64,000 nucleotides of DNA from contig JAUYQR010000005.1 in assembly GCA_030697175.1 (NCBI GenBank), positions 303,157 through 367,156 on the forward strand. Direction: 5' to 3'. This DNA is from Paracoccaceae bacterium. GTDB taxonomy: Bacteria > Pseudomonadota > Alphaproteobacteria > Rhodobacterales > Rhodobacteraceae. Positions 41,428 through 49,710 of the stretch are shown one piece after another (within the stretch, counting starts at the first letter, position 1; every line of letters starts with the position of its first letter). The notes beneath the pieces were generated by a model. It was not told where the DNA came from. It did not search any database and worked only from the letters and a program-made list of their open reading frames with translations. The position numbers were made by a program, and so were the translations under genes.

Positions 41428-43293
41428 GTGACCGACATAGCCCTGACAATCCCAGCGCTGCATGCCGCCTATGCGGCCGGAACACCTGTCGCGCGTGTCA
41501 TCGCGCAGGTCTATGACAGGATTGCCGATGTGGGCGATCCGGCCATCTTCATCACGCTCATCGCGCAAGACGAGGTGCTTGCCGCCGCGATGGCCCTCGG
41601 CGCCTTTGATCCGTCCATGCCGCTTTGGGGGGTGCCGTTTGCGGTCAAGGACAACATCGACGTCGCGGGGTGCCTGACGACTGCCGCGTGCCCCGCCTTT
41701 GCCTATATGGCCGACGAGGATGCCTTTGTCGTGGCCCGGCTGAAGGCCGCGGGTGCCCTGTGCATCGGCAAGACCAACCTTGACCAGTTCGCGACCGGCC
41801 TTGTCGGCGTCCGCTCGCCCTACGGAGTGCCAAGGAACGCGCTGGATGCGGCCATCGTGCCGGGGGGGTCGTCGGCAGGGTCTGCCGTGGCGGTGGCGCA
41901 GGGGATCGTGACGCTGTCGCTTGGCACCGATACCGCCGGGTCTGGCCGTGTGCCGGCGGCGCTGAACAACATCGTGGGCCTGAAGCCCAGTCTGGGTGCC
42001 CTGTCCGCGACCGGCGTCGTGCCCGCCTGCCGCAGCATCGAGACCGTTTCGATCTTCGCGCTGACCGTGCAGGATGCGTGGCGCGCCTATCAGGTGACGT
42101 GCGCCTATGACCCTGGCGATGCTTATGCCCGCCCGTATGAGGCGCCCGCCCTTTCGCCCGCGCCACCGGTGCTGAAGGTTGGGATTCCCAGCCCGCAGAG
42201 CATCCGGTTCTTTGGTGATGCCGTTCAGTCCGCGTCCTTTGACGCTGCGGTCAGTCTGCTCGGGGCCGCTGGCGCCGTGATGGTCGAGGTCGATTTCGCG
42301 CCGCTTTATGCCGTGGCGGCGATGCTTTATGACGGGGCTTGGGTGGCGGAGCGATACACGGTGATCGAAGACCTGCTGAAGTCCGATCCCGAGGCGATCT
42401 TGCCCGTCACCCGAAAGATCATCTGCAAGGCGGAAGGCCTGAGCGCCGCAGATGCATTCCGCGGCATGTACAGGCTGAAGGAACTTGCGCGCATCGCCGA
42501 GCCACCGTTGGCGGAGTTGGACCTGCTGTGCGTGCCGACGATCCCGACGTTCTACACGCTGCAGGATCTGAAGGACGACCCGGTGACGCCCAATTCCAAC
42601 TTTGGCACCTACACGAATTTCGTCAACCTGTTGAACATGTGCGCCCTTGCCGTTCCGACGCCTGCGCGCAGCGATGGGCGGCCGGGCAGCGTGACCCTGT
42701 TGGCCAAGGCCGGGCAGGACCATCTGCTGGCTGCCGTGGCGCTGCGGCTGGAGACGGCAGGGGAGCGCACGCTTGGGGCAACGCACTGGCCCGCGACGAC
42801 GCACTGGCCCGCGACGACGCACTTGCCCGCGACGACGGACTTGCCCGCGACGACGCACTGGCCCGCGACGACGCACCCGCTTTCTTCGCTGCCACCGAAG
42901 GACACCATCACCATCGCAGTCTGTGGTGCGCACATGTCAGGTCTGCCGCTGAACGGCACCCTTGTGGCGCGCGGTGCGGTCTTTGCCGGCACGGCCCGGA
43001 CCAATGCGGATTATCGGTTCTATGCCTTGCCCGGCGGCCCCCCGCATCGTCCTGGCCTGATCCGGGTGAAGCCGGGCCACGGGGCCGAGATCGCGCTGGA
43101 GCTTTGGGCCATGCCGCTTGCCGCGTTTGGCAGCTTCATGCAGACGATACCTTCACCGTTAGGGATAGGCACGGTGCAGCTTTCCGACGGCCGGACTGTC
43201 TTTGGCTTTCTTTGCGAAACCCGGGCCGTCGACGGCGCACGCGACATTACCGACTTTGCCGACTGGCGAAAGTTCATCGACCATAAGGGGTGA
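41428..43293 (+). CDS. atzF: Allophanate hydrolase (AtzF type)
   Basis: The 621-residue enzyme joins an amidase-signature domain (about 1-450) to an allophanate-hydrolase C-terminal domain (about 490-621). The Ser-cisSer-Lys triad appears as Lys74 (FAVKDNIDV), Ser148 (PGGSSAGSA) and Ser172 (DTAGSGRVP). It converts allophanate to ammonia and carbon dioxide, completing biuret or cyanurate breakdown. The two domains are linked by an 18-nt tandem repeat encoding TTHWPA-type hexapeptides (42781-42876), which is unusual. It has no biotin-dependent urea carboxylase neighbour, so biuret hydrolase is the likely allophanate source. Confidence 0.9.
   Translation: MTDIALTIPALHAAYAAGTPVARVIAQVYDRIADVGDPAIFITLIAQDEVLAAAMALGAFDPSMPLWGVPFAVKDNIDVAGCLTTAACPAFAYMADEDAFVVARLKAAGALCIGKTNLDQFATGLVGVRSPYGVPRNALDAAIVPGGSSAGSAVAVAQGIVTLSLGTDTAGSGRVPAALNNIVGLKPSLGALSATGVVPACRSIETVSIFALTVQDAWRAYQVTCAYDPGDAYARPYEAPALSPAPPVLKVGIPSPQSIRFFGDAVQSASFDAAVSLLGAAGAVMVEVDFAPLYAVAAMLYDGAWVAERYTVIEDLLKSDPEAILPVTRKIICKAEGLSAADAFRGMYRLKELARIAEPPLAELDLLCVPTIPTFYTLQDLKDDPVTPNSNFGTYTNFVNLLNMCALAVPTPARSDGRPGSVTLLAKAGQDHLLAAVALRLETAGERTLGATHWPATTHWPATTHLPATTDLPATTHWPATTHPLSSLPPKDTITIAVCGAHMSGLPLNGTLVARGAVFAGTARTNADYRFYALPGGPPHRPGLIRVKPGHGAEIALELWAMPLAAFGSFMQTIPSPLGIGTVQLSDGRTVFGFLCETRAVDGARDITDFADWRKFIDHKG
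42781..42876 (+). repeat. 18-nt in-frame minisatellite inside atzF
   Basis: There are five and a third copies of an 18-base unit (ACGCACTGGCCCGCGACG and variants) at 42781-42876. Third and fourth units carry small substitutions (CTTG for CTGG; CGGA for CGCA). The unit length is a multiple of three, so copy-number change would lengthen or shorten the interdomain linker without breaking the frame. Confidence 0.95.
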
Positions 43294-43380
43294 GATCCTG
43301 CCGTCAGGCGGCCGATTCTCTGACAAATGTGCTGTGCGCGAGAGGCGTTCGGTTGACCCCTGTCATCGATCGGACCACTT

Positions 43381-44347
43381 TTGCACAAGCCGCCGCATCT
43401 TCTGGTCTTACCGGCATGGGCGGGGTTGGAAAGACCTCGCTCAGTTGCGCGGTGGCGCCGGGTCTGGCGGATGCGGGCAAGCGGGTCTTGCTGGTCAGCA
43501 CCGATCCTGCTTCGAACCTGGGCGAGATGCCGAGTGCAAGACTTTCCGATCAGGCGACGCCTGTTCCCGGCGCGCCACGCCTGTTTGCCATGAACATCGA
43601 CCCGGCCAAGGCGGCCAAGGCGTATCGGGCGCGGGTGATCGACCACCTTGGGCCGGAGGCGGGCGCCGCGCAAAAGGCGACCCTGCGCGAGCAGCTTTCC
43701 GGTGCCTGCACGACCGAGGGCAGGGCGACCCGGTTGCGGATGGTCTGGCGCGCGATCACGCAGCGGTTCTGGCACAACTGTCGCCAAACCTTGCCGCGCT
43801 TCCCCGCAGCGAGGTGCCGCAGCGGGCGTTCGATATGGTCGGGCTGCCAGCGTTGCGCGCACTCTGTAGGGCGGACGAGATGGCGGAGGACAGAGCGGCG
43901 CTCCCGCCAGACACCGACGAACCCGGCCTTGCCGCGATGGTGGATGATCTGGCAAACACCGGTCGCGGGTTGGTCATGGTGACGGGCAACGGCGGGGTGC
44001 GCAAGACAACCGTTGCCGCAGCCTTCGCGGTGGGGTTGGTCAAGCGCGGGCATCAGGTGCATCTTGCGACGACAGACCCAGGGGCACATGTGGCGCTGGT
44101 GATGGACGGCAACCTTTCCGGCCTGACTGCCGACCGCATCAACCCGGTTGCCGAAACTTCCCGGCATGTCGAAAAGATCATGGCCGCCAAGGGGCATGAT
44201 CTGGATGCAGCCGACCGCGCCTTGATGCTGGAAGACCCCGACTCGCCTTGCACGGAAGACGTGGCGGAGTTCCATGCCTTCTCGCGGATCGTCGCAGAAG
44301 CCCGCAGTGCTCTTGGGGTGGCCGCCGTGACCCAGCAGAGATCCTAA
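43381..44347 (+). pseudogene. arsA: Degraded arsenical pump ATPase (arsA) remnant
   Basis: Both halves of ArsA are recognisable but cannot make a working protein. The first P-loop is shifted by a one-base deletion near 43411 and reads GMGGVGKTS with Met for Lys. VLLVSTDPASNLGEM and LFAMNIDPAKAA follow. Then a large internal deletion and frame change leads to LSPNLAALPRSEVPQRAFDMVGLPALRAL. The second P-loop reads GNGGVRKTT (Gly to Arg). The 3' end stops soon after FHAFSRIVAEARS, lacking the final domain. No other ars gene is nearby. Confidence 0.8.
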
Positions 44348-44435
44348 TCCACCGATTTTCAGAACAAATTTCTGGGTGAACCGCCGGATACCTAAGGTCA
44401 TCGCAGGCAGTTCCACCGCAGGAAGGACCAAAGCG

Positions 44436-45650
44436 ATGACTGACGACATGCTTCATGTCATGGAGTGGCACAACGGCGACAAGGATTATTCGCCGTTTTC
44501 CGATGCCGAAATGAAGCGGCGGCAGGACGGTATGCGCGGCTGGATGGCGAAGAACGATGTCGATGCGGCGCTGCTGACCTCGTATCACTGCATCAATTAC
44601 TATTCGGGTTGGCTTTACTGCGCGTTCGGGCGGAAATACGGGATGGTGATCACGCCGGACGCGGCGACCACGGTTTCGGCCGGGATTGACGGCGGACAGC
44701 CGTGGCGGCGCAGTTTTGGCAACTCCATCACCTATACCGACTGGCGGCGTGACAATTTCTACCGCGCCATCCGGCAGTTGACGCCGGGGGTGAAGCGGTT
44801 GGGGATCGAATTCGATCATGTCAACCTCGACTATCGCAAGGCGCTGGAGGCGGCGCTGCCGGGGGTGGAGTTCGTGGACATCGCTCAAGCGTCGATGTGG
44901 ATGCGGGCGATCAAGTCAGCCGAGGAGCACGCGCTGATCCGCACCGGGGCACGGATTTGCGACCTGGGCGGCTGGGCGGTCGCGGGGGCGGTCAAGGCGG
45001 GCGTGCCGGAGCACGAGGTGGCGATCGCCGGCACCAACGCGATGATCCGCGCAATTGCAGCGACGTTTCCCTTTGTCGAGCTGATGGACACCTGGACATG
45101 GTTCCAGTCGGGCATCAATACCGACGGGGCGCATAACCCGGTCACGAACAAGACGGTGAAGGCGGGCGAGATCCTGTCGCTGAACACCTTTCCGATGATC
45201 TTTGGGTATTACACCGCACTGGAGCGGACGCTGTTCTGCGACCACGTCGATGATGCAAGCCTGGATATCTGGGAAAAGAACGTTGCGGTTCATCGGCGCG
45301 GGTTGGAGCTGATCAAGCCCGGCGCCAAGTGCAACGAGATCGCGCTGGAGCTGAACGAGATGTACCGCGGGTGGACTTTGCTGAAGTATCGGTCGTTCGG
45401 GTATGGCCATTCGTTCGGCGTGCTGTCGCATTATTACGGGCGCGAAGCAGGGGTGGAACTGCGCGAGGATACCGAGACGGTGCTGCAGCCCGGCATGGTG
45501 GTGTCGATGGAGCCGATGGTGATGCTGCCCGAAGGCGTGCCGGGAGCGGGGGGCTACCGCGAGCATGACATCCTGATCGTGACCGAGGACGGGGCCGAGA
45601 ACATCACCGGCTTTCCGTTCGGGCCGGAACACAACATCATCCGCAATTGA
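44436..45650 (+). CDS. Creatinase (creatine amidinohydrolase)
   Basis: The 404-residue pita-bread-fold (M24) protein closely matches what I recall of Pseudomonas putida creatinase (403 residues). It keeps SYHxINYYSxxLYCxFGR, DGGQPWRR, WTWFQSGINTDGAHNPVT (catalytic His), YTALERTLF, FGYGHSFGxLSHYYGREAG and MLPEGxPGAGGYREHDILIV. It hydrolyses creatine to sarcosine and urea without a metal. AGGAAGG precedes the ATG at 44436. It converges with the creatininase gene and the two are separated by terminators for each strand. Confidence 0.93.
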   Translation: MTDDMLHVMEWHNGDKDYSPFSDAEMKRRQDGMRGWMAKNDVDAALLTSYHCINYYSGWLYCAFGRKYGMVITPDAATTVSAGIDGGQPWRRSFGNSITYTDWRRDNFYRAIRQLTPGVKRLGIEFDHVNLDYRKALEAALPGVEFVDIAQASMWMRAIKSAEEHALIRTGARICDLGGWAVAGAVKAGVPEHEVAIAGTNAMIRAIAATFPFVELMDTWTWFQSGINTDGAHNPVTNKTVKAGEILSLNTFPMIFGYYTALERTLFCDHVDDASLDIWEKNVAVHRRGLELIKPGAKCNEIALELNEMYRGWTLLKYRSFGYGHSFGVLSHYYGREAGVELREDTETVLQPGMVVSMEPMVMLPEGVPGAGGYREHDILIVTEDGAENITGFPFGPEHNIIRN

Positions 45651-45682
45651 GCCTTGCGACGCCGAGAAACAGGCCCGGAAAG

Positions 45683-45708
45683 AAGGCCCGGAGGTTTCCG
45701 GGCCTTTT
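45683..45708 (+). terminator. Rho-independent terminator of the creatinase gene
   Basis: A 10-bp perfect stem AAGGCCCGGA / TCCGGGCCTT with a 4-base loop ends in a short T-run, 32 bp after the creatinase stop. Confidence 0.8.
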
Positions 45709-45722
45709 CGTATGGCACCAGT

Positions 45723-45747
45723 AAAAATGGCCCCCGCGAAGGGGGCC
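45723..45747 (-). terminator. Rho-independent terminator of the creatininase gene
   Basis: On the minus strand GGCCCCC / GGGGGCC (7 bp, 5-base loop) is followed by ATTTTT. It lies 24 bp after the creatininase stop, facing the creatinase terminator. Confidence 0.7.
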
Positions 45748-45771
45748 AAGGGTCAGGGGAGCAATGGCGGT

Positions 45772-46545
45772 TCAGAATTCGGCGCGCAGGGCGTCGATGA
45801 TGCCTTGGGTGCAGACCTGAAGCAGGATGTGGCCCTTTTCGACCGACGCCTCCTTGGGCGACGACAGGGTGCCGGAGCAGGGGGTCCATTCCCGTTTGAC
45901 CGGGTAGACGTCGTAAGGCGGGAAGGTTGCCGGCGGGTGGTGAACGGCGCGGTCGAGGTGGACCAGTTCGGGGTGCAGGGCCAGCATCAGCGAGGTTTCC
46001 AGCACCCCGCCGTGTTCGACATCCCAACCGGGAAAGCCGCCGGGATAAAGCGTGGCGATGGCCTCCTTGTGGACAAAGTCCCAGTAGGACAGCACGACCA
46101 CCTTGAGGTCGGTGATCCCGTCCCAGCGCAGTTCGCGCAGGGCTAGGTCGATCGCCTCGACGATGAACCACGAGTTTTCGAAATGGCCGTTCACAAGGCA
46201 GATCTTGCGCACACCGTGGCGGGCGAATTCCTTGACCACGTCCTTGAGCGCGGCCACGAGGGTGGCACCGTCAAGGCTGGTGGTTCCGGGCATGTGGTTG
46301 CCACCGCCCGATTTCTGGTGCGACTTGTAGCCGTAGGTGAAGGGGGGCGCGACAAGGCCGCCGATCTCGGTCGCGACGCGGCGGGCGAATTCGGTGGGCA
46401 AGAGCACATCGACATGCAGCGGCATGTGGTGGCCGTGCTGTTCCATCGACCCGATGGGGATCAGGATCGGGGTCTGGCCGGTGCTGACAGCGGCGTCGTA
46501 ATCGGGCCAGGTCAGTTCCGAGGCGAAGGCGGTGGCGTGTTTCAT
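45772..46545 (-). CDS. Creatininase (creatinine amidohydrolase)
   Basis: The 257-residue protein has the creatininase-family metal motifs: PIGSMEQHGHHMPLHVDVLLPTEFA (Glu, His, Asp ligands, about 32-55), SHQKSGGGNHMPGTTSL, LVNGHFENSWF and DVEHGGVLETSLML (His/Glu). Length matches the roughly 260-residue P. putida enzyme. It interconverts creatinine and creatine, feeding creatinase. The ATG at 46545 gives the usual start MKHATAF. It is transcribed divergently from a LysR gene with a 99-bp gap carrying a perfect dyad. Confidence 0.92.
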   Translation of the reverse strand: MKHATAFASELTWPDYDAAVSTGQTPILIPIGSMEQHGHHMPLHVDVLLPTEFARRVATEIGGLVAPPFTYGYKSHQKSGGGNHMPGTTSLDGATLVAALKDVVKEFARHGVRKICLVNGHFENSWFIVEAIDLALRELRWDGITDLKVVVLSYWDFVHKEAIATLYPGGFPGWDVEHGGVLETSLMLALHPELVHLDRAVHHPPATFPPYDVYPVKREWTPCSGTLSSPKEASVEKGHILLQVCTQGIIDALRAEF

Positions 46546-46614
46546 CAGGTGCCTGCAATTCGAGGAGATGCCCTGAAATGTAAGTTGCGGGCGGTGCATA
46601 AGGAAAATAGATTG

Positions 46615-46634
46615 TCGCAATCCTTCCATTGCGA
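46615..46634. promoter_or_regulatory. Perfect dyad TCGCAAT-N6-ATTGCGA in the LysR/creatininase gap
   Basis: A 7-6-7 perfect inverted repeat lies 10 bp before the LysR ATG, overlapping its ribosome-binding site. It is a candidate LysR operator giving autorepression and divergent activation of creatininase. Confidence 0.55.
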
Positions 46635-46644
46635 GGGCAAATGC

Positions 46645-47538
46645 ATGGCGCTGATCACCAACCTGCCGACAGACCTGCTGCGCACCTTTATCGCGGTGGT
46701 CGAACTTGGCGGCCACTCCAAGGCGGGCGTGGTGCTGGGCCGCAGCCAGCCGGCAATTTCGCTGCAGATACGGCGTCTTGAAGAGATCGTGCGATCACCG
46801 CTTCTGGTGCAGGAGGGGCGGGCGATCCTGCCGACCGCTGCCGGCGAGGCGCTGCTGTCGTATGCGCGCGAGATGGTGCGGATCAACGACGAGGCGGTGC
46901 GGTATTTCCACCGGTCGGACGTGAACGGCGTGCTGCGGATCGGGCTGCCCACGGATTATGCGGTGGCATTCCTGCAAAACACCCTGACCGGGTTTCACCA
47001 GCGCCACGCCGAGGTTGATCTGGAGATCCACTGTGATCTGAGCCGCGAGTTGCACCAGCAACTGCGGTCGGACAGTCTTGATATCATCGTGGCGACAATG
47101 CCGGCGGTGCGGATGCCTTATCTGTCGCGGGCCTGGGTCGAGCAGCCGATCTGGGCGGCGTCGGCTGACGTGGAGCTTGCGCCGGATCGGCCGGTGCCGC
47201 TGGGGGCGCATCTGGAAGGGTGTGATTACCGGTCGCGGATGATCGACGCGCTGGATGCCAGCGAGCGGCGTTGGCGCATCGTCTATACCGGGCCGGGGAT
47301 TTCGGGCCTGCAGAACGCGGTTCTGAACGGCATGTGCGTGACGGCGCTGACGCAGGCGACGCTGTTGCCCGGGATGCGCGAGCTGGGCGAGGCGGAAGGA
47401 TTTCCGAAGCTGGAGCCGCTGCGGATCGGGCTTTTCTACAAGCATCCGCGGTTGTCGGCGGCGGGGTTGCAACTGGTCAGCGATCTGGTCGCCAGCCTTG
47501 AGGGCGTGGGCTCCGGCGTGCGCATGTTGCCAAACTGA
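46645..47538 (+). CDS. LysR-type regulator of the creatinine locus
   Basis: The 297-residue protein has an N-terminal winged helix (DLLRTFIAVVELGGHSKAGVVLGRSQPAISLQIRRLEEI) and effector domain (GVLRIGLPTDYAVAFLQNTLTGFHQRH onward). GAGGG precedes the ATG at 46645. It stands between creatininase (divergent) and the ABC transporter operon (same direction), with dyads in both gaps, so it probably responds to creatinine, creatine or a product. That ligand is inferred from position. Confidence 0.85.
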   Translation: MALITNLPTDLLRTFIAVVELGGHSKAGVVLGRSQPAISLQIRRLEEIVRSPLLVQEGRAILPTAAGEALLSYAREMVRINDEAVRYFHRSDVNGVLRIGLPTDYAVAFLQNTLTGFHQRHAEVDLEIHCDLSRELHQQLRSDSLDIIVATMPAVRMPYLSRAWVEQPIWAASADVELAPDRPVPLGAHLEGCDYRSRMIDALDASERRWRIVYTGPGISGLQNAVLNGMCVTALTQATLLPGMRELGEAEGFPKLEPLRIGLFYKHPRLSAAGLQLVSDLVASLEGVGSGVRMLPN

Positions 47539-47570
47539 TCAAAACGCAGGCAGCATAACGGGTGCTTATC

Positions 47571-47591
47571 AATCCATTTCAAGAACGGATT
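47571..47591. promoter_or_regulatory. Dyad AATCC-N11-GGATT before the transporter operon
   Basis: A 5-bp inverted repeat with an 11-bp spacer, in the style of LysR boxes, lies 71 bp upstream of the binding-protein ATG. It differs from the dyad upstream of the LysR gene, so common recognition is uncertain. Confidence 0.35.
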
Positions 47592-47661
47592 TTGTCTGTC
47601 TCCCCCTTTCTCCTAACGTGGCGTCAATAGAACATATCCACAATCGACGGGGAACCGGGAC

Positions 47662-48783
47662 ATGACAACCGAGATCACATCGCACGGCCTGACGCGCCGC
47701 TCGCTGCTTGCCACGGGGGCAGCGGTTCTTGCCACCCCGATGCTGTCGCGCCGCGCCTTTGCCGCACCGACCGAATTGACCATGCTGGCCTGGTATGGCC
47801 ACGCCGAGCCGGACATGGTTGCCGAGTTCGAGGCCGAGAACAACGTCAAGTTCGTGCCGAAATACTATACCGGCGGCGACAACATGCTGGGTCTGATCTC
47901 GCAATCGCCGCCCGGCACCTTTGACATCATCCTGTCGGATGCGGAATACGTTCAGGCGCTGAACGCGGCAGGTTATGTCGAAGAGCTGGACCCGAACGAT
48001 TACGCCATCGGTGACTTCTTCCCGGAATTCCAGCAGTTCCCCGGCAACTGGGCGGACGGCAAGCTGTTCTCGCTGGTCACACGCTTTGGTTTTCTGGGCG
48101 TAGCCTACAACACTGACGCGCTGACCGAGGCGGAAGCCTCCACCTACAACGCGTTCTGGGATCCGCGCCTGACCGGCAAGGTCGGCCATTTCGACTGGCA
48201 CCTGCCGAACCTTGGTCAGATGAGCCTGCTGGCTGGCAACGCCTCGCCTTACGACATCGACGAGGCGGCCTGGGCTGCGGTGCAAGAAAAGACCATGTCG
48301 CTGCGTCCGCAGATCGGCGGGTTCTTCGACTACGGTGGCACGTTCTCGTCCTTGAATGACGGGCAGATGCTGGCGTTCTGTGGCATCGGCGACTGGATCA
48401 CCGGGGTTCTGGAAAAGAATGGCGCCAAGGTGAAGTCGGTCATTCCCGAAGAGGGCGGCTTGCAGTGGTCGGAGTGTTTCTCGATCGGCAAGGGATCGAC
48501 CAAGGCTGACTTGGCGAAGAAGTGGATCCAGTACATCACCTCGGCCAAGGGTCAGGCGAAATCGGCACAGATGGCGGCCTATCCGGCGCTGATCCCGAAC
48601 CAGAAGGGTTGGGAAGTGCTGCAGGCCGAGAACCCCGACGAGGCCAAGCGCCAGGGCATGACCAAGGACGCGGGCAATGCGATGGACATGATCCGCGCGG
48701 GCCGCATCAAGTATCGCCAGTGGCCGATCCAGCAGGATCTGGAAACCTGGAACGACTTCTGGTCGGAATACAAAGGCGCCTGA
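47662..48783 (+). CDS. ABC transporter substrate-binding protein, spermidine/putrescine (PotD) type
   Basis: The 373-residue protein has a Tat-like signal (LTRRSLLATGAAVLATPMLSR, cleavage near AFAA). It also shows PotD-type segments: MLAWYGHAEPDMVAEFEAEN, GTFDIILSDAEYVQALNAAG, FSLVTRFGFLGVAYNTDAL, and CGIGDWITGVLEKNGAKVKSVIPEEGG. PotD relatives bind amines, amino-acid-like cations or betaines. Beside creatininase and creatinase, the ligand is probably creatinine or creatine. A strong hairpin separates it from the permease genes. Confidence 0.85.
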   Translation: MTTEITSHGLTRRSLLATGAAVLATPMLSRRAFAAPTELTMLAWYGHAEPDMVAEFEAENNVKFVPKYYTGGDNMLGLISQSPPGTFDIILSDAEYVQALNAAGYVEELDPNDYAIGDFFPEFQQFPGNWADGKLFSLVTRFGFLGVAYNTDALTEAEASTYNAFWDPRLTGKVGHFDWHLPNLGQMSLLAGNASPYDIDEAAWAAVQEKTMSLRPQIGGFFDYGGTFSSLNDGQMLAFCGIGDWITGVLEKNGAKVKSVIPEEGGLQWSECFSIGKGSTKADLAKKWIQYITSAKGQAKSAQMAAYPALIPNQKGWEVLQAENPDEAKRQGMTKDAGNAMDMIRAGRIKYRQWPIQQDLETWNDFWSEYKGA

Positions 48784-48791
48784 GGCGCGTG

Positions 48792-48820
48792 GGGCGGGCC
48801 GTTCGCGGCCCGCCCTTTTT
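48792..48820 (+). terminator. Attenuating terminator after the binding-protein gene
   Basis: A perfect 9-bp stem GGGCGGGCC / GGCCCGCCC with a 6-base loop is followed by five T's. It lies between the binding protein and first permease, mirroring the hairpin at 873-900 in the sugar operon. Confidence 0.8.
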
Positions 48821-48855
48821 CGTGAAGCGAGGCCCGACTTCCCCGATAAGGATTT

Positions 48856-49710
48856 GTGCCACCCATGCGACGCCCGGTTTCCCTGTATGGCCTGACCTTT
48901 TCGCTGCCGCTGCTGATCTGGCAGTTGCTGTTCTTCGTGTTTCCCTTGCTGTTCCTTGTCGCGCTCAGCTTCTGGACGGTGAAGAACTTTGTGATGTCGC
49001 CGGACTTCGACACGGTGAACTGGACCACGATGTATGGTCGCGCGGTGTTCTGGCAGGCCTATGGCGCGACTTTTGCGCTGGCAGCAGGGGCGGCGGCGCT
49101 GACCTCCATCCTCGCGTTTCCCTGCGCCTATGCCATCGCATTCAAACTGTCGGATACCGCGCGGCGCTGGGCGGTGTTCCTGATGGTGATCCCCTTCTTC
49201 ACCAGCTACCTGGTGCGGGTCTATTCCTGGCAGATATTCCTGTCGGACAACGGCATCATCAATGTCATGCTGGGGTGGATCGGGCTTGGCCCTTATCCCC
49301 TGCTGAATACGGTAGGCGCGACGATGGTGGGCTACCTGACGCTCAGCTTTCCCTTGGTCGTGCTGTTGCAGTTGTTCAGCCTGGTGTTCATCGACCGCAC
49401 CCTGATCGAGGCGGCGCACAACATGCGCTGCGGGCGGGTGCGGACGGTGTTCGAGGTGGTGATCCCCTCGGCGCGCGTCGGTCTGGTGATTGCCGCGCTT
49501 TTTGCCTTCATCCTGTCGTTCGGTGATTTCGTCAGCCCGATTTACCTTGGCGGCGGTGATCCGACCACGCTGTCGATCCTGATTACCGACACCACGAAAT
49601 CCGGCCAGCAGTGGCCCCGCGCCGCCGTGATCGCGCTGACGATGATCGGCACGCTTATGGTGGTGGCCTTTGCCGCAGTGCAGTTCGCTTACAAGGGGAA
49701 GACGAAATGA
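48856..49710 (+). CDS. ABC transporter permease, PotB type
   Basis: The protein (284 residues from GTG, or 281 from the ATG at 48865) has six membrane helices and a cytoplasmic EAA loop TLIEAAHNMRCGRVRTVFEVVIPSARVGLV near residue 200. AAGGA lies too close to the GTG and rather far from the ATG, so the start is uncertain. The first helix (FSLPLLIWQLLFFVFPLLFLV) is typical of PotB/PotH. Its stop overlaps the PotC-type gene by 4 bp. Confidence 0.87.
   Translation: MPPMRRPVSLYGLTFSLPLLIWQLLFFVFPLLFLVALSFWTVKNFVMSPDFDTVNWTTMYGRAVFWQAYGATFALAAGAAALTSILAFPCAYAIAFKLSDTARRWAVFLMVIPFFTSYLVRVYSWQIFLSDNGIINVMLGWIGLGPYPLLNTVGATMVGYLTLSFPLVVLLQLFSLVFIDRTLIEAAHNMRCGRVRTVFEVVIPSARVGLVIAALFAFILSFGDFVSPIYLGGGDPTTLSILITDTTKSGQQWPRAAVIALTMIGTLMVVAFAAVQFAYKGKTK

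Noticed and set aside
42781..42876. CRISPR-like repeats within allophanate hydrolase
   Set aside because: Tandem 18-nt in-frame units with no spacers; a coding minisatellite.
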